Positions 43,926-55,859 of a stretch of DNA of 64,000 nt are shown here, piece by piece. Source of the DNA: Massospora cicadina (Eukaryota > Entomophthoromycota > Entomophthoromycetes > Entomophthorales > Entomophthoraceae); NCBI GenBank assembly GCA_022478985.1, contig JAKSZP010006685.1:1-64000 (forward strand), read 5' to 3'. The notes below the pieces were generated by a model. That model saw only the letters and a list, made by a program, of their open reading frames with translations, did no database searches and was not told the DNA's origin. Both the position numbers and the translations under genes were made by a program. The first letter of the stretch is position 1. Each line of letters begins with the position of its first letter.

Positions 43926-46097
43926 ATGATCTATGGATTAATACTTTTTGCCTTGCTCTGATAAATACATCTTACGTCCAAATTGAAAATTTGATTGAGC
44001 AGATCAGGTAAATCTTAATCAACAAATAATTCAGAAATGCTAAATACACCTTTGTATATGTCAGGAGGAACAAGATTGATTGTAGTTCTAGATTAACCAT
44101 ATCTAGAGTGCTTATTCTTTTCCTTAATAAAGCCCAGTTTCTTTCCTTTAGCCTGAACCAGATTTACATGATCCTTAGTCTTCTTGCTCCAACACAGTGC
44201 GGCAAAATTTTCCAGATATTCCATATTTGTGGCAGCAGTTTTGAGATTTGTCCGCGGATTTTAGTCCTTTAGGTTTTGTTCCTTTTACTGCCTCTTTTGT
44301 AATTCATTATGGTCAGAGAACTTCACCGGAATCTATTAATATACTGTGAATGGATTAAAGGTTAAATAAGGCTGTAAGGAGAGTGTCTCTAACTCTTCAC
44401 ATGTAGCCTAATTTTATAGTTATTTTAAAAACACCTAGTATGGTGCTGTCCCCTACATAGTATATAATCAAGTCACAGAAATTTTTTCATGAGGAGGAAA
44501 CCAGTGAGGATTAAAAGGTAACATGGTATAAGTAAATATTTAGGACAGCCTATAATTTAAAAGAATAGAGACAACTAAATGAGAGATTGGTCAGAGAAAC
44601 TTTCTTTTATAGATCTTGGGCAATGTCCGATATTGATTAGGTGAAGCTTAGAATTGATTTTAGCAAATAAACAATCCTACCATCCAGGATAGCTCTATAT
44701 TTTTTAATTGGTAAGAGCTTGAGTTTACTAACACCAGCTGCATTTTGCCATTTTGTTAATATCAAATTTTTGGAAGAGTATGATCTCCAAAAATTATGTA
44801 AACATAATGACCCATCCTCATTTTAAACATAACTGGGTATTTTTAGTACCATTGATGTAAAAGCTTGAGCCACATGATGCGATTCCTGTGGATTTACATG
44901 GGCCTTCTTGGCCTTTACAGCTTTTTCCATGATGTACCTGAGGTATGGTTAGCGACAACTTTTACCCTTTTGCCTTGCTCATCTCCTCCTTGTCAATTCA
45001 ACCCATTCCAGGAATCATGTCTTGGTACATGACAAAGGTTCTTAGTATGTTGATCCTAACATCTTAAGGTAATCCACCATCCTGAGATGTTTAAGTTTGG
45101 TTTGAACGAGTTAGAACTATGGTGCAGAGAAGATCTTTGTAGGGCCTAAGCGCTGTCTGCATTGCAATATGTGAAATGAACACTGAGAGAACTTTTGAGC
45201 CTGCTAGGATTTGTGCTTATTGATAAAATAGTCATTGAAAACATCTAAGTTTTCCTCATATTTCTATTGGAATCACTTGAACTTTTGTATGAGGCTAGCC
45301 ATTCACTTATGGCTGCCAAACTCGTTTATGATTATTTCTTTTGTGTTGCTAAACATATATTATCTCTGTTTAAGTGAGTCAAAACCATTGCTCGAAAATC
45401 TGTGTCCAAACAGATCATAACTGGTACTGCTGCCGGCGGTCACCATATCTGAACATCATCATTTTTGTAAACGTAAAATGCGGAGCGTTATTCTTGTGGA
45501 TAAAAGGTGATTCAGTTTATCCCAAAGTTCTTCTGTTGTTATTGTGGTGGAAGGTACATGTCCAGTAATCTTACCAACAATAGGGCTATTCCTGGAGTCA
45601 TCTCTGTATTTCAATGAAAGTTCTAGGCATATTTATTTGGGCTGTATTTTTCCATCATAACTTTCTTCATCTATCTTGTTGTTGGCTCCATCCACCTCCA
45701 TCTGGTTGCTTTGCATATATAATTTTTGAGTCTTGATTACTCCTTAAAATTTGTGCTAATCATCCTGAATGAATCAGAATTGTTATTTATCTTCTTCAAA
45801 AGAAGCTTTCTGGAAGATTACTCTTTAATCACTTCAAGTCTTCTTCTGCTTCAATGAGATTTTTCCACAAAGTACATTGTTTATCTTTACTAAATGTTGT
45901 ATTTTTCCTCAGCTTTTAATCACTAGCTCATTCAAGGTAGTTAATTTGAATTGTGACACCAAATTCAGTTTAATCTTGTTCACCGTTTCTAATTTTATCT
46001 ACATTTTACAAAGTTTATTCTTGTACGACGTTCTGTTGATAATTTCTAATGTAAAATGTGGCCTGAAAGCTAAACTACCCCAGTAGTGAGCACCAAA
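43926..46097 (-). pseudogene. 5' region of G2 (probable gag), minus strand
   Basis: It follows G4 directly and continues G2 on the minus strand, ending upstream at a primer-binding site and LTR. Readable pieces are TTTEELWDKLNHLLSTR (45.5 kb) and LAAISEWLASYKSSSDSNRN (45.27 kb), but no capsid or knuckle is certain. Assignment to G2 rests on position and orientation, so it is inference. A different LTR element cannot be excluded. Confidence 0.4.
46078..46095 (-). promoter_or_regulatory. Primer-binding site of the minus-strand element (G2)
   Basis: On the minus strand TGGTGCTCACTACTGGGG stands 2 bases inside an LTR end (AACA). The first 12 bases equal those of G4. Confidence 0.6.
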
Positions 46098-48340
46098 TGT
46101 TAACTTTTAATGTTTACTGAACAGGTTGAGGTGTTTGTTGAAAATATTGTTGAATAAGATAATATTCAGGTTGATAAGTGTGTGAAGACAGTTATTCTAG
46201 TTGAGCTTTATACAACAAATATGAGTAGGTCTTTGCTTCTAGACAGGTCTGACGCTATTCCTTCTGATTACTTTAAGGCACTATTGGACAGCAAGGGAAA
46301 CTTCCCTTCTACTATTCCACTGGAGTACTTAAGAACTACCTGGACAGCGTAAAACTTTCCCTTTAATTCTAACCACATGAGTTGGTACAAGGCATATAGA
46401 TAAGTAAAAACTACATACTCTACTCTAATCACAAAAAGCAAATTAAAATTGTTTAACTAAACAATTGTTTCTTTTCTGATGATTTTTAAATCATAAAATA
46501 CGTATTGATACTAAGGGTACAGATGAAATTGACTAATTATAAGGAATTGAGGAGCGCTAATGTATGACAACAGCTAGCCAGTCATTTTCTCTATACCTTT
46601 TACCTCTATTAGCTATATTTCTACAACTAATGGATGGTCTGATGTAAGAATTAAAGAAGTGCTTAAGCTTGACAGCAGCTATCCAGCCAGTCTTTTTATA
46701 ATGGATTTAATTCAATCAGGTATAATTTTAAACCCAAGTAATTTCCACCTCACTAAGGATGATTGATACATGTACAAGTTGACCTACATTACATGCTTCA
46801 ACAGAAGCAACCCTAAAAACTAGCTGTAACTGAGCTTTACTTGTTAAAATACATCTTTTCTTGATAAATTGTTTAAAAAATAACAAAGTAATAGTAAAGG
46901 GAATTCAGCACCAACTTTCTGTTGGTGCCTTAATGGGAACAGCATTCATCGCCAATGAATTCAGCCCTTAGGAGCCATCTGAAATGATCATAAATTCATT
47001 TACCTAGTCATATTCTGCCGCTGACTACGTCACAACCCCTCCTAGGTTGGTTTTTAAAAAGCATGTACTACTTCTTTATCCAACCCCTGCAGATTAACCT
47101 TATTAAGCCAGCAACTTGCTTAGGCAATGGGTCATTTTACCCACTAGTAGGCTGCGCTGCTTTTTAGGTTAACCTGAAAGTTGCTGTCAATGAAAGCGTT
47201 GTTAACGCTTCAGCAACAGCCAATAATCCCTTATTGACTGGCATCAATTCCCAATCAATTTCACGATAAAAATTAATTACCATTATTTAGATCAATATTT
47301 AAAATCTTTGCAACCATTGTTGAGGATCATTCCTAACCTAATATTAAAAATCTGGTATAATCACAACAAGAAAATATTTAATACCTTATTGAGAATTAAC
47401 CCATAATAATAGTTACAAAATATTGATAACATTCTACATCCGCTATGGATTTCCTTATGATAAAATATCTCTCAGTATATAAACAGATTTCTACATCTTA
47501 ATCTAAGAAGCTGATGATGTGGTATTCTAAAATCCCAACGCCATGTGTTTTTGACTAAACTCTCTGTTTTCATCTTTACTCTTTTATAAATCTATTAATC
47601 TCTTATCTATTTACTACATAATATTATTTGTTCCCTCACAGTTTACCTCATTATATAGTATTCTTGGTTTATATATAAACTATGAAGTTGTTGACCCTGA
47701 ACAAGAGTCATTTCCTTTAATCTGGTCAATAGTTGTTTCATGAAGAGGTATAGACTCTATTTTCACATTTTACAGCCAACTCATCTATTATATTTAAAGG
47801 AATTTTACATGCAGAACTCTCCCTTATCAGTAAGGTGATACGTTGGCTGGTTGTCATGGTGATATAACTCCCATCACATGCTTTTTCCTTCATTTTGGGT
47901 ACTTCACAGCTCACCCTTTTTTACCATCAGCGGTGGGTTATTACCCTTTCTTCATGTACCTGGTGTTTTCAGAACCTTCTTGGCCCTGCTGTAATAAATT
48001 AAAAACCTACCTTAGAATTACTATAGAAATTAAGTGAGAGCTAGCTTCTATTTCTTCTGTAGCTTCTATCAGTTTCAAATATAATCCTCTCTCATTTGGC
48101 CTCTTTTGGTGGTGACTTTCTTCATCACCTTTCACCCATTGCAGCTAACTGGGTATTTATAGTTTTTAGAAAACAACCAAGAAATTTTAAGTTGAAAGAA
48201 GGGTTAAAAAACCTTTAGAGAGCTTTGGAAACTCTCTTCATCCCCTTCCAAATCTTCTATGAGTTCTATGCATTTAGTAAGAAGGACATCCTCTGGTGTC
48301 CTATTTAATCATTTATATGGTTGGGTCCAGAGTCTACCTT
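46098..48340 (-). repeat. Probable 5' LTR of the minus-strand element, then unresolved sequence
   Basis: In plus orientation the LTR starts TGTTAACTTTTAATG at 46098. Its other end is not visible, and I found no second copy in the window to define it. The stretch to 48340 holds only short frames such as 47843-48037, with no domain, RNA gene or clear repeat. Confidence 0.35.
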
Positions 48341-48384
48341 AGTTGACGTGAAAAAGCGTCTCTTTCCCAAATAAGTGTAACTGG

Positions 48385-50463
48385 TTGACCAATGAACACC
48401 AAAGTATGGTGGCTCCACCTTACAATCCTAATCATGTGATTTCCAGCCTCCTTGGTAGTTTTTTCTCCCCAACCAGGATGGATTTATTAATATATGCAAT
48501 GAGGTTTCACTTGTGGGGACCCCTATATATACCAACCCCAGAACTAGAACTTTGCCTTGGAGAATTGGGGAGTGCTATTCTGACTCTTCGTCATTCTTAA
48601 AGGGAATCAGAGGGTTGGGAGTGGTCTAGCCCTAGTTCTAAAATTGAACCAGCATTTTCTTTTGGCCAAGAAGGGTTTAATTGCGTGATCCCTATAAATA
48701 ATGGCCCCAAAACAAACACTTTGCCTCTGAAATTGGAGTTTTCCTATGCTGAACCACAGTTGCTTTTGGTGGAATATGATGGTCATAATGGGGCAAACCC
48801 CGGTTTTTTATAAGAGTTTAATTTTACTGAGATGGGTTTACTTACAGTTTAACCTTAAATAAAAACCCAAAAACAGTGCTTTGCCTTTAATTTTGGAGGT
48901 ATCTTATTTTAACCCATAGTCATTTTCAGCTGAATCAAAGGTTTGGCATGGGTCTAGCCCAGTACATAAATTAAAGCTTTATCTGGTGTAAATTTTCTTC
49001 TGAACTCCATTCCATGAAAATTCATGAATTATCATATGAAGAGTTCCTGGACGGTATGGTGTTGTGTAGCTATGTCCAACCAGCAAGTAGCTTGGAGATA
49101 ATACTATTGGGAACCCAAAACCGCCGTTTCTAAATAGATATTAGATAAATTGAGTCATAATAAGCTCTTGGGGCTCTATTCTGGGGCCAACCTATACATC
49201 AGATCACCTTGGAGAAACCTCTCCTGACTCCAAAATTATTTTCCGCACTAAGAAATTAGAAAAAGATTGCTATTAAAGTATGGTATTAAGTTTTCCTTGG
49301 CAGAAGATGTTGTGAAATATGTTCTTTTAGTAATTAGATTAATAAAAATATATTTACTAAATTTTTTGATATAAGACTATCCCATCTGCAATGTTATGCT
49401 TAATGATATACTACTATTGACTTGTTCACTTTGTTAATTATGAATATTATATTATCAATACTTTCACTAAAGCTTTCTCTCTTCCCCATTGTGGAAAGTT
49501 AGGACAACTATAGTAGCGAAAATTGGTGCTTGAGAATTTTTTGATCTAGCCTAGCTAAATACCTTTAATTGCACTATTTACCAGGTGGTATGTTTATGTC
49601 TGTCAGCTACAGGCAATCCTCATATTGAAAGTGGAAGGTTTTGCTGCTTATCAAACTGGAAAGACTACCTTGTTAACAACCTCTTTGCAGTCAAAAATCC
49701 ATTGTGCCCAATTATCTAGGTGTAAAGTGGTGGCGCAAATTGTATATCAAACCAAATTTAATAGACAATACATTGACTATAGCACTAGAAGATTGGGAAG
49801 GTAATAGTAATTCCTATGTCTGTAGTAGATACTCCAAGTTATTTTCCCCTGTGGCTTAATTTGCGGAGACCCATTCTTGCACCTCTGATAAATCCCATTG
49901 TGGAGACCCCTTTATTTATTTCTTGGCGGGGTAGAGTCATCATTTGATGCAGCTTTAACATATGCTTTTCTTGATCATTAAAATTTTGATTTTAATTTTT
50001 AACTCACAATAAATCTGATTCGTTTTTTCTCCCATTAACCTTTGACTCTAATGGAAGAGGCATCATAAGATGTTTGGGTTACAGAAAAACTGGCTAAAGG
50101 TGCTATTTTCAGTGGAAATCTCCGGTATGCTCACCACTCTTATATGTAGAAAAGGCTGATGGTACTCTACGCTCTTGCATAGGCTATGGTAATTTGAACA
50201 ATGTCACCATACTCAATCTTTATCTCATACCAATGTGGAAGCATGAATTTCCTAATATGTGGAAAAGACCAAAGAATATTACAAGTTGGATTGTAAGAAC
50301 TCCTTTGTTAAAAACCTTTCAAGGTTCTTAACTTGGTGAAAAATTGAGAATCGCTACCTTTTATGATGGGAGATGTTAATCACTTCCCATAAAATTTGAA
50401 TCTATCTGAAAAGGATTTTATTATGACAGATCAAAAGTTTAATTTGTAAACTTTATCAACCTT
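48385..50463 (+). pseudogene. G6: chromovirus fragment (leader, protease, start of RT)
   Basis: From about 49.68 kb the blocks LCPII-x-GVKWWRKLYIKPNL and TLTIALEDWEG match G5 (LFPIIFGMEWWRKLDVRTNL). EKADGTLRSCIGYGNLNNVT at 50152 matches EKSDGTLRPCVDYVNLNNVT in G5, followed by IPM and YVEKTKE-like residues. Then VKNLSRFLTW follows, the connection after RT, so most of the RT is deleted. The protease D-S/T-G near 49.49 kb is not clear. G7 cuts it at 50463. Confidence 0.7.
48490..48990 (+). repeat. Three imperfect tandem repeats of about 160-185 bp in the G6 leader
   Basis: Units start near 48495, 48675 and 48835. Each has a GGTTT-A/C-C/A-TT start, a CCCxxAAACxxxxxxTTTGCCT centre and a TTTTGGxxG or TTGGGAGTGG-type end. 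Common readings are NNGPKTNTLPLKLEF, NKNPKTVLCL and IPTPELELCL. The unit is translated-like but broken by stops. Confidence 0.5.
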
Positions 50464-50984
50464 TGTTGATAGGTTAGCTGAGGGCAGTCATTCCTCCAAA
50501 GCGTACTGAATTGGATGGTATAAATTGTCCCATAGAGAGTTGATAGCAGGGAGAGCTGGGAATCCTAAATGTTGAGGCTAGTGAGTTGCTATAAGCTTAG
50601 GAATAGGTGACGAGGGAACTATTGTAACAAAACCAGTGATTGTGGTGCCAATAGCCAAAAAGAAGATCGCTAAACAGAGGCTCTATATATAAGAATAATC
50701 AAGATCAAATTAGAGGTAAAAACGTATCTTTACTTAGTTAAAGGAGAAGATCTTTATACAATGTGTATTCGTCTTAATCATTTCAGAGTAATGACGTCCT
50801 CCACCGGCAAGATCTTCAGCACCATTCCTTTGATCAAGAGGGAGTCAATGGCAGACTTGCCTTTAACAAATTTGTTAGGTTGCAGAGAATAGTGCTTTAA
50901 TGAGGTGAGAGGAATTTTTGGAGATGTATCAAAGTAGGTAAATTTGAATTGGGCTGAGTGGGAGCAGGCTGAATCCCAACAACA
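50464..50984 (-). repeat. G7 3' LTR
   Basis: In plus orientation TGTTGATAGGTTAGCTGAGG at the start and CCCAACAACA at the end. Pairs with 58049-58568 over the whole length, for example GGTAAAAACGTATCTTTA in both. The polypurine tract lies at 50985-50994 on the minus strand. Confidence 0.9.
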
Positions 50985-51049
50985 CCCCTCAAGATCTTGC
51001 TGAGGGGAATGGTACTTGTGCAGAAAATGGCTATGGACACGATTAACTA

Positions 51050-52130
51050 CAGTACAAGTAGTAGCAATAGAGTATTTGGGCCCTCTGCGGTGTATTACTC
51101 AATAAGGGCCAGACCAAGTGGTGGCAAGTTTGTGGTTCCTACCCCAGTGCGTGTGTGATAGAATAAGACTAAATCTCTTAAAGAATATAGAGAAAGCATA
51201 GGTCGGCGCTCATTAGCTTGAGCTCCTTCTCTAAAATTGATGGTTCTTTTAGATTTATTAGCCATAGCTTGGAGACATATGATCTCTTCATTTAACCTTC
51301 AAAGGGTAAGCTCTAAATGGTTTAGATTAGCTGATTCGAGGATAGGGTGAATGCTGGAAGGCAACAGCGGCTCACGCCAATATAGGGCTTGAAATGGGGA
51401 CATCTTAATTATTCTGTGGTAGCTAACTTGATAGGCCAACGAGGCTCTAGGGAGAAAGTCATTCCAATGCAGAGGGCAGAAGCGTCCAGCTTTCTTAGAA
51501 CGAAAATAAAGCTGCCATTAGCACGCTCTACCGTGCCATTGGTGGCGGGGTGATATAATGTCATGAAGAGGTGCTTTATACCTACAGTGAAGTTTATTCC
51601 TGAACTATAGAAGAGATAAAATCTGTGCCATTGTCTGATAAGAGTACCTGCGGGAAAACATGATGTGAGAATACTTGGTGCTATAAGAAAAGGGCGGTAG
51701 CTCTGTAAGTAGCATGAGGAACTGAAGTGGCCTCATCCGCTTTATTAGGTGATCAATGGCAAGGATAATATAGCGAAGGTCATAGACAACCACAGGCAAT
51801 GGCCCTATAGCATGGATTCTAAAAGTATTAAAAGGGGCCCCTGGGGCTATAAGATCGAATTTAAAGCATGGATTGGACTTATCCTGAGAGTGGCATGTTA
51901 AACAAGTTTACAAAACAACATGAATTGACTCAGCCATATTCTCCCAGTAGTATTTGTTTTTTAGACACTCAAGGGTTTTCTTTATAGCCCCATGCCCAAG
52001 GGTTTTATGGGCCTCCATGAAAATCTCATAACGGACCAAAGGGCAGAGATAGGGCAGAAAAGAGGTGCCAACATGTTTTACTAAAGCTCCATTGATAACT
52101 TTAGTGTTAGCACCCATCTTCTTTAATCAT
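51050..52130 (-). pseudogene. G7 integrase remnant
   Basis: 52117-51908 (minus) reads VRYEIFMEAHKTLGHGAIKK, TLECLKNKYYWENMAESIHV, the zinc-binding half. 51799-51605 reads MPVVVYDLRYIILAIDHLIK, the first catalytic Asp region, followed by TELPPFSYSTKYSHIMF. The region to 51.5 kb has NGTVERANGSFIF-like residues with the Glu, and the tail runs to about 51.05 kb. Confidence 0.8.
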
Positions 52131-52239
52131 GCTTGAACATCTGGATATTCTTGAGGCCATAAACCCAGGGTGAGGGTGAAACTCATATAGTTGATTCTCT
52201 TCTGGGATTGATACATGTAAAATAGGGAGGCGGGATAAT

Positions 52240-52760
52240 ATCTACATTTTGATGAATGGAGCCAGCTCGGTGAACTATAAAAACTTAATTTTGGAGTCTG
52301 AGGGCCCAGCGAGATAACCTCCCATCAGGATCTTTCATTTGACAAAGCCAATGGAGGGAGGAATGATTAATAACAATTGTAAAGTGGTTACCATAAAAAA
52401 TTGGGGCGGAAGTGTTTTATAGCAAGTAAGCCTTCCAGGTACTCACATTCATTTACTGAGTAGTTCAGCTCTGATTTAGTTAACGTCTTGCTAAAACAAA
52501 CAGCCGGATGGTCAACTTGATCTGTGTCTAACTGGGAAAGGATAGCCCCACAGCGGTGTCACTGGCATCAGTGAAGAGAACAAAAGTTTGCTCAAAGTTA
52601 GGATGTGTTAAGATGGGGGCTGATAATAAGGCAGTACATAGGGAATTGAAAGTCTGTTGCTGTTCAGGGCCTCAAATGAAGGACACATTTTTGTTCTGGA
52701 GTTCAATTAAGGGATTGGCAAGGTCAGCGAAGTGAGATATAAACTGGCGGTAGTAGCCCA
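52240..52760 (-). pseudogene. G7 RNase H and RT connection
   Basis: On the minus strand VGYYRQFISHFADLANPLIE, then FNSLCTALLSAPILTHPNFE, VLFTDASDTAVG (first Asp), EYLEGLL-like residues, FTIVINHSSLHWLCQMKDPD, GRLSRWALRLQN and AGSIHQNVD. Ty3/gypsy landmarks are all readable; there are a few stops. Confidence 0.85.
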
Positions 52761-52764
52761 CCAT

Positions 52765-53225
52765 TACCAGAAATATTTAGATGTCTTGTAAATTTTTTGG
52801 AGCAAGCATGCGTTCAATAGCAGAAACCTTATTTGGGATAGGGAGGATACCCTGCCGCATCACCTTGTGCCCTAAAAATTTCCATTTCTCATTCAAAAAA
52901 AATTTACATTTAGAAGGTTTCAGTTTCAAAGGAGGCCTCACGTAGCTGCTGAAATAACTGTTAAAGATAATTGTGATGAGCAGTAAAAGTTTGGGGAGGA
53001 TGGTGACATCATTGAGGTAGAATAACTCACACATGAGATTAAGGTCCTCAAACAACTGGTCCATAGCCCGTTGGAAGGTGGCAGGGCGTTGAATAACCCC
53101 TGCGGCATGCAGGTGGGCTCAAACAAGCCCTCATGAGAGATGAGGGCACACTTGGCACAATCCTCAGCAGAGAGATCAATCTGCTATTAGTCACTGGCTA
53201 GGTCCATTGTCGGAATTTTAACCAG
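52765..53225 (-). pseudogene. G7 reverse transcriptase, second part
   Basis: From 53225 downward: TMDLASD then QIDLSAEDCAKCALISHEGL, FEPTCMPQGLFNA, then 53064-52777 MDQLFEDLNLMCELFYLNDV (catalytic Y-L-N-D), LKLKPSKCKFFLNEKWKFLG, HKVMRQGILPIPNKVSAIER. The palm and thumb are nearly contiguous with one frameshift at about 53065. Confidence 0.9.
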
Positions 53226-54250
53226 ATGGATTCCTCCAATGATTTAATGTTATTTAGGATAATATGGCTAAACCCAATGGAATGGCTTATTGACTGAATT
53301 TCATTGTATTTGATATGATTGCTGGTTTTTTGCTCCCCAATTTGGGGTGAGCTGAAATTAGTATTCCGCCAGGTATGGAAGTAAGTTCAAGTGGGGCCAT
53401 TCAGTGGCCTCAAATTAATATAAGGATTACCAGCAACTAATAGGCCAAGGATGATCCAATTAGTATCAGTCAGCAGAATCATTGTTCGATGCCAACTGCC
53501 ATTTGTGGATTGTTGTAAGATTTCTGGCGAAAAGCTGATGTATTTACTTCAAACTTTCATCTATGATTTCGCTGCCTGTACTATTTATTCAATGTCAGCG
53601 GATCTAACAATTATGAGTTTGAGGCAGCCAAAGTTGTTTCTGGTGCCTCATTTATTATAATTAATTATCGCCTGAATAGGCAATTCCTAATCAATTGACT
53701 GTGATAAATCGAGAAGAGATGTCATGAGATGCTGAGATATTCTGAGTCAAAAAAAGTGACTGAAGTTGTTTCTGGCACATTATTATCAACTCAAAGGTCA
53801 AACCCAAATTTGACGTTTGATTAGATTGTTCTTTTATATGTCTCACTGGCAACTTAAGGCCAAGGATGAGCCGAAAACTAATTTGGACATTGAGGAGGAT
53901 GAGGTGAGAGGGTTGACGCCAGGGAAGATAATAGTGCAGTAGAAGAAGAAGAGTGGTTGGCCATAAGAACCAAGGGAATAGCTGATAGATTGGTGGTGGG
54001 TGCAGTAGCCCTTTTGTATATAGTATAGATACCTGGCCCTTCCCTTTCAATAAACATCTCCCTTTGCCTAATCTACCTATTTTTATAAAGTTTATATTTA
54101 TTTCATTGGTTAGGGATAGGCTGGTGGATTTCCAAATGGTGCAGGTGACATGCCAAGGGGTTTGCTGGCGCCGCTGGTCCCGTTGCCTAAGTTGAAATGG
54201 CAAGGGCTGACCAGTCTTCATACTAGTTGGCCTGCTAACTAGAAGATCCC
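53226..54250. mobile_element. Unidentified ~1.0-kb insertion splitting the G7 RT
   Basis: RT part 1 ends at about 54255 and part 2 starts at about 53225. Both edges carry a version of the same RT motif: GATGGATGTCAG on one side and AATGGACCTAGCCAG on the other, as if a target were duplicated and had since diverged. The longest frame inside is 176 codons on the minus strand (54221-53691), starting MKTGQPLPFQLRQRDQ, with no domain I recognise. Orientation and class are unknown. Confidence 0.45.
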
Positions 54251-54560
54251 ATAAGTTGATTTTCTGACATCCATCACAGAAGAATATTGTGAGTAATATA
54301 AAGATCGTAAAGAGATATAAATGAGGGGTAAAGGGTAGCTGTCCTTACACGTAATAGAATTTAACTGACATTAGTCCATAACAAGATGGTGGCTCCCATT
54401 CTTTTTCTTAAACAATAAAAGGAAAGGGGAGGACCAGGGACTATGCGATGGTTGAAGGAGGCCAGCATCAAAAAATTTCTTTAATTTGATGGTAAGCTGG
54501 TCTTCTTAAATTTTTAAATTTTTTTTATAAGGTCAGGAGCGGAAAGGAGCAGAATCTCTA
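54251..54560 (-). pseudogene. G7 reverse transcriptase, first part
   Basis: On the minus strand DQLTIKLKKFFDAGLLQPSH, SPWSSPFLLFKKKNGSHHLV, MD-stop-CQLNSITCKDSYPLPLI. These are the template-grip and DYRxLN blocks directly upstream of palm A, which follows at 53225 after the insertion. Confidence 0.85.
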
Positions 54561-54699
54561 GTATTGACATGGTGTTGTACGCCTTGAATATGGCCATAAT
54601 TGCGGAGGCCACAGGAAAAATATCAAAATACTTGTCAATCAACGCTTCTGCAGCCACTTTTTGCTCAGCTGAAATATCAGAACCAATTTGCATTGGCAC

Positions 54700-54995
54700 T
54701 GCAGCAACATCAGGGGGCATCTTTAAATTAAAGTCATGAAGGGCCCCAACTCCATGAACCCCCATCACCTGGTCATAAGGCAAGAGGTAAACATAAGCAA
54801 TCAGTTGATTCGGCTCAATGACTTTGGGGGACTGAGAGAGGTTGGCTAGAAGAACAATTACAGTGCCTTGGTAGGCGGGATCTAAAACCCCTGGACATGG
54901 GAGAGCTTTGAATACAGATGGGTTAGGTAAACTAGAAACCTTGAGCAAGTGATTGGAAGGGGGAACCAACTGTATTCCCGTATCCATCAAGATTT
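54700..54995 (-). pseudogene. G7 dUTPase-like domain
   Basis: The minus frame 54990-54514 is open for 158 codons. It reads MDTGIQLVPPSNHLLKVSSL, ALPCPGVLDPAYQGTVIVLL, ANLSQSPKVIEPNQLIAYVY, which follows dUTPase motif III (GVIDxxYxGxIxVxLxN) and then the conserved I-x-x-G/N-x-x-I-A block. From about 54740 it goes on into the linker (SAEQKVAAEALIDKYFDIFP) that precedes RT. dUTPase-bearing Ty3/gypsy elements are known from basidiomycetes (recalled, not checked). I cannot see all five motifs, so catalysis is not claimed. Confidence 0.65.
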
Positions 54996-55429
54996 AAGCC
55001 TGCGGAGGTATGGCAATAATGTGGGAGAATGTAAGGGCATCCCCTCCTCAGCCTCAACCATAGGAGGGGGCAACTTAACTTTGGACCCCAACACATGATA
55101 TTCTAAATTATTGACTGATGCAGGGCAATTTGAGCAGGCAAATCTTCAACTTCTGCTTCCCTTTTTCCTTAAGAGAAGAAGTCAAAAGTAATGGAATACG
55201 GTATCCTAATATAAGAATAAAATTATACTTGAAATTAGTAAAATAGTAGACTGTTCCATAAGGAACCCAGTGCCTAATAGGAGGTCGTGGCAGTTATTAT
55301 CCTGGGCTACAGCAGGAACAGAGAGCTGTAGACACCTATCTTCAGGGGCAAGTGAGAATACACACCTATAGCTCGAACATATGTGGTACCAGCTATCCCA
55401 TATTCTAACAAATGGTTAAGATCAGATTT

Positions 55430-55560
55430 AATCTTACTTTTTAAAATTAGTCAGGAAGAGATAATGTTAATAGGGGAACCAGAGTCAACAATAGCAAGAA
55501 CTTTCACTTTGTAGACTACCGCTTCAATATGGGGTACCATCACTCACCACTGGTCTGGGA
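55430..55560 (-). pseudogene. G7 protease
   Basis: On the minus strand VVYKVKVLAIVDSGSPINII: a retropepsin active site D-S-G intact, in a frame of about 40 codons. The same block in G8 reads IIDMGSPINMVSS, and in G1 IIYMGAPVNLVSQ. The region to 54995 carries the rest of the domain in broken frames. Confidence 0.75.
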
Positions 55561-55859
55561 TAGAATATATAGCTGCAGAGGCCAGCATAGAAAGAGGATA
55601 AGAGGAATTATCGCTAGGCTTGATGCGTGGCGGCTCCCCCTTTTGAATTGGGCACCACTATGATAAAAAAAGACATATCGCTAGGCTTATTAATAAACGG
55701 AAAGCTCAATGGGAGTTTCTTCTTCAGGAGCACAAGGGTCAACAAGATCAGTGGAAATGGTATGAACCAAGTGGTTTTGAGGCGCAGTGAAGTCATCAGC
55801 ATAAAGAGCCTCTCTCCCTATGCCGACCCTACTTATGCTTTTTCATCAGCAATTTTGTT

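Noticed and set aside
43926..46097. Ty1/copia element
   Set aside because: Some residues (LWDKL, LAAISEWLASYK) suggested copia, but order, the shared primer-binding site with G4 and the position within G2 favour Ty3/gypsy. The matter stays open.
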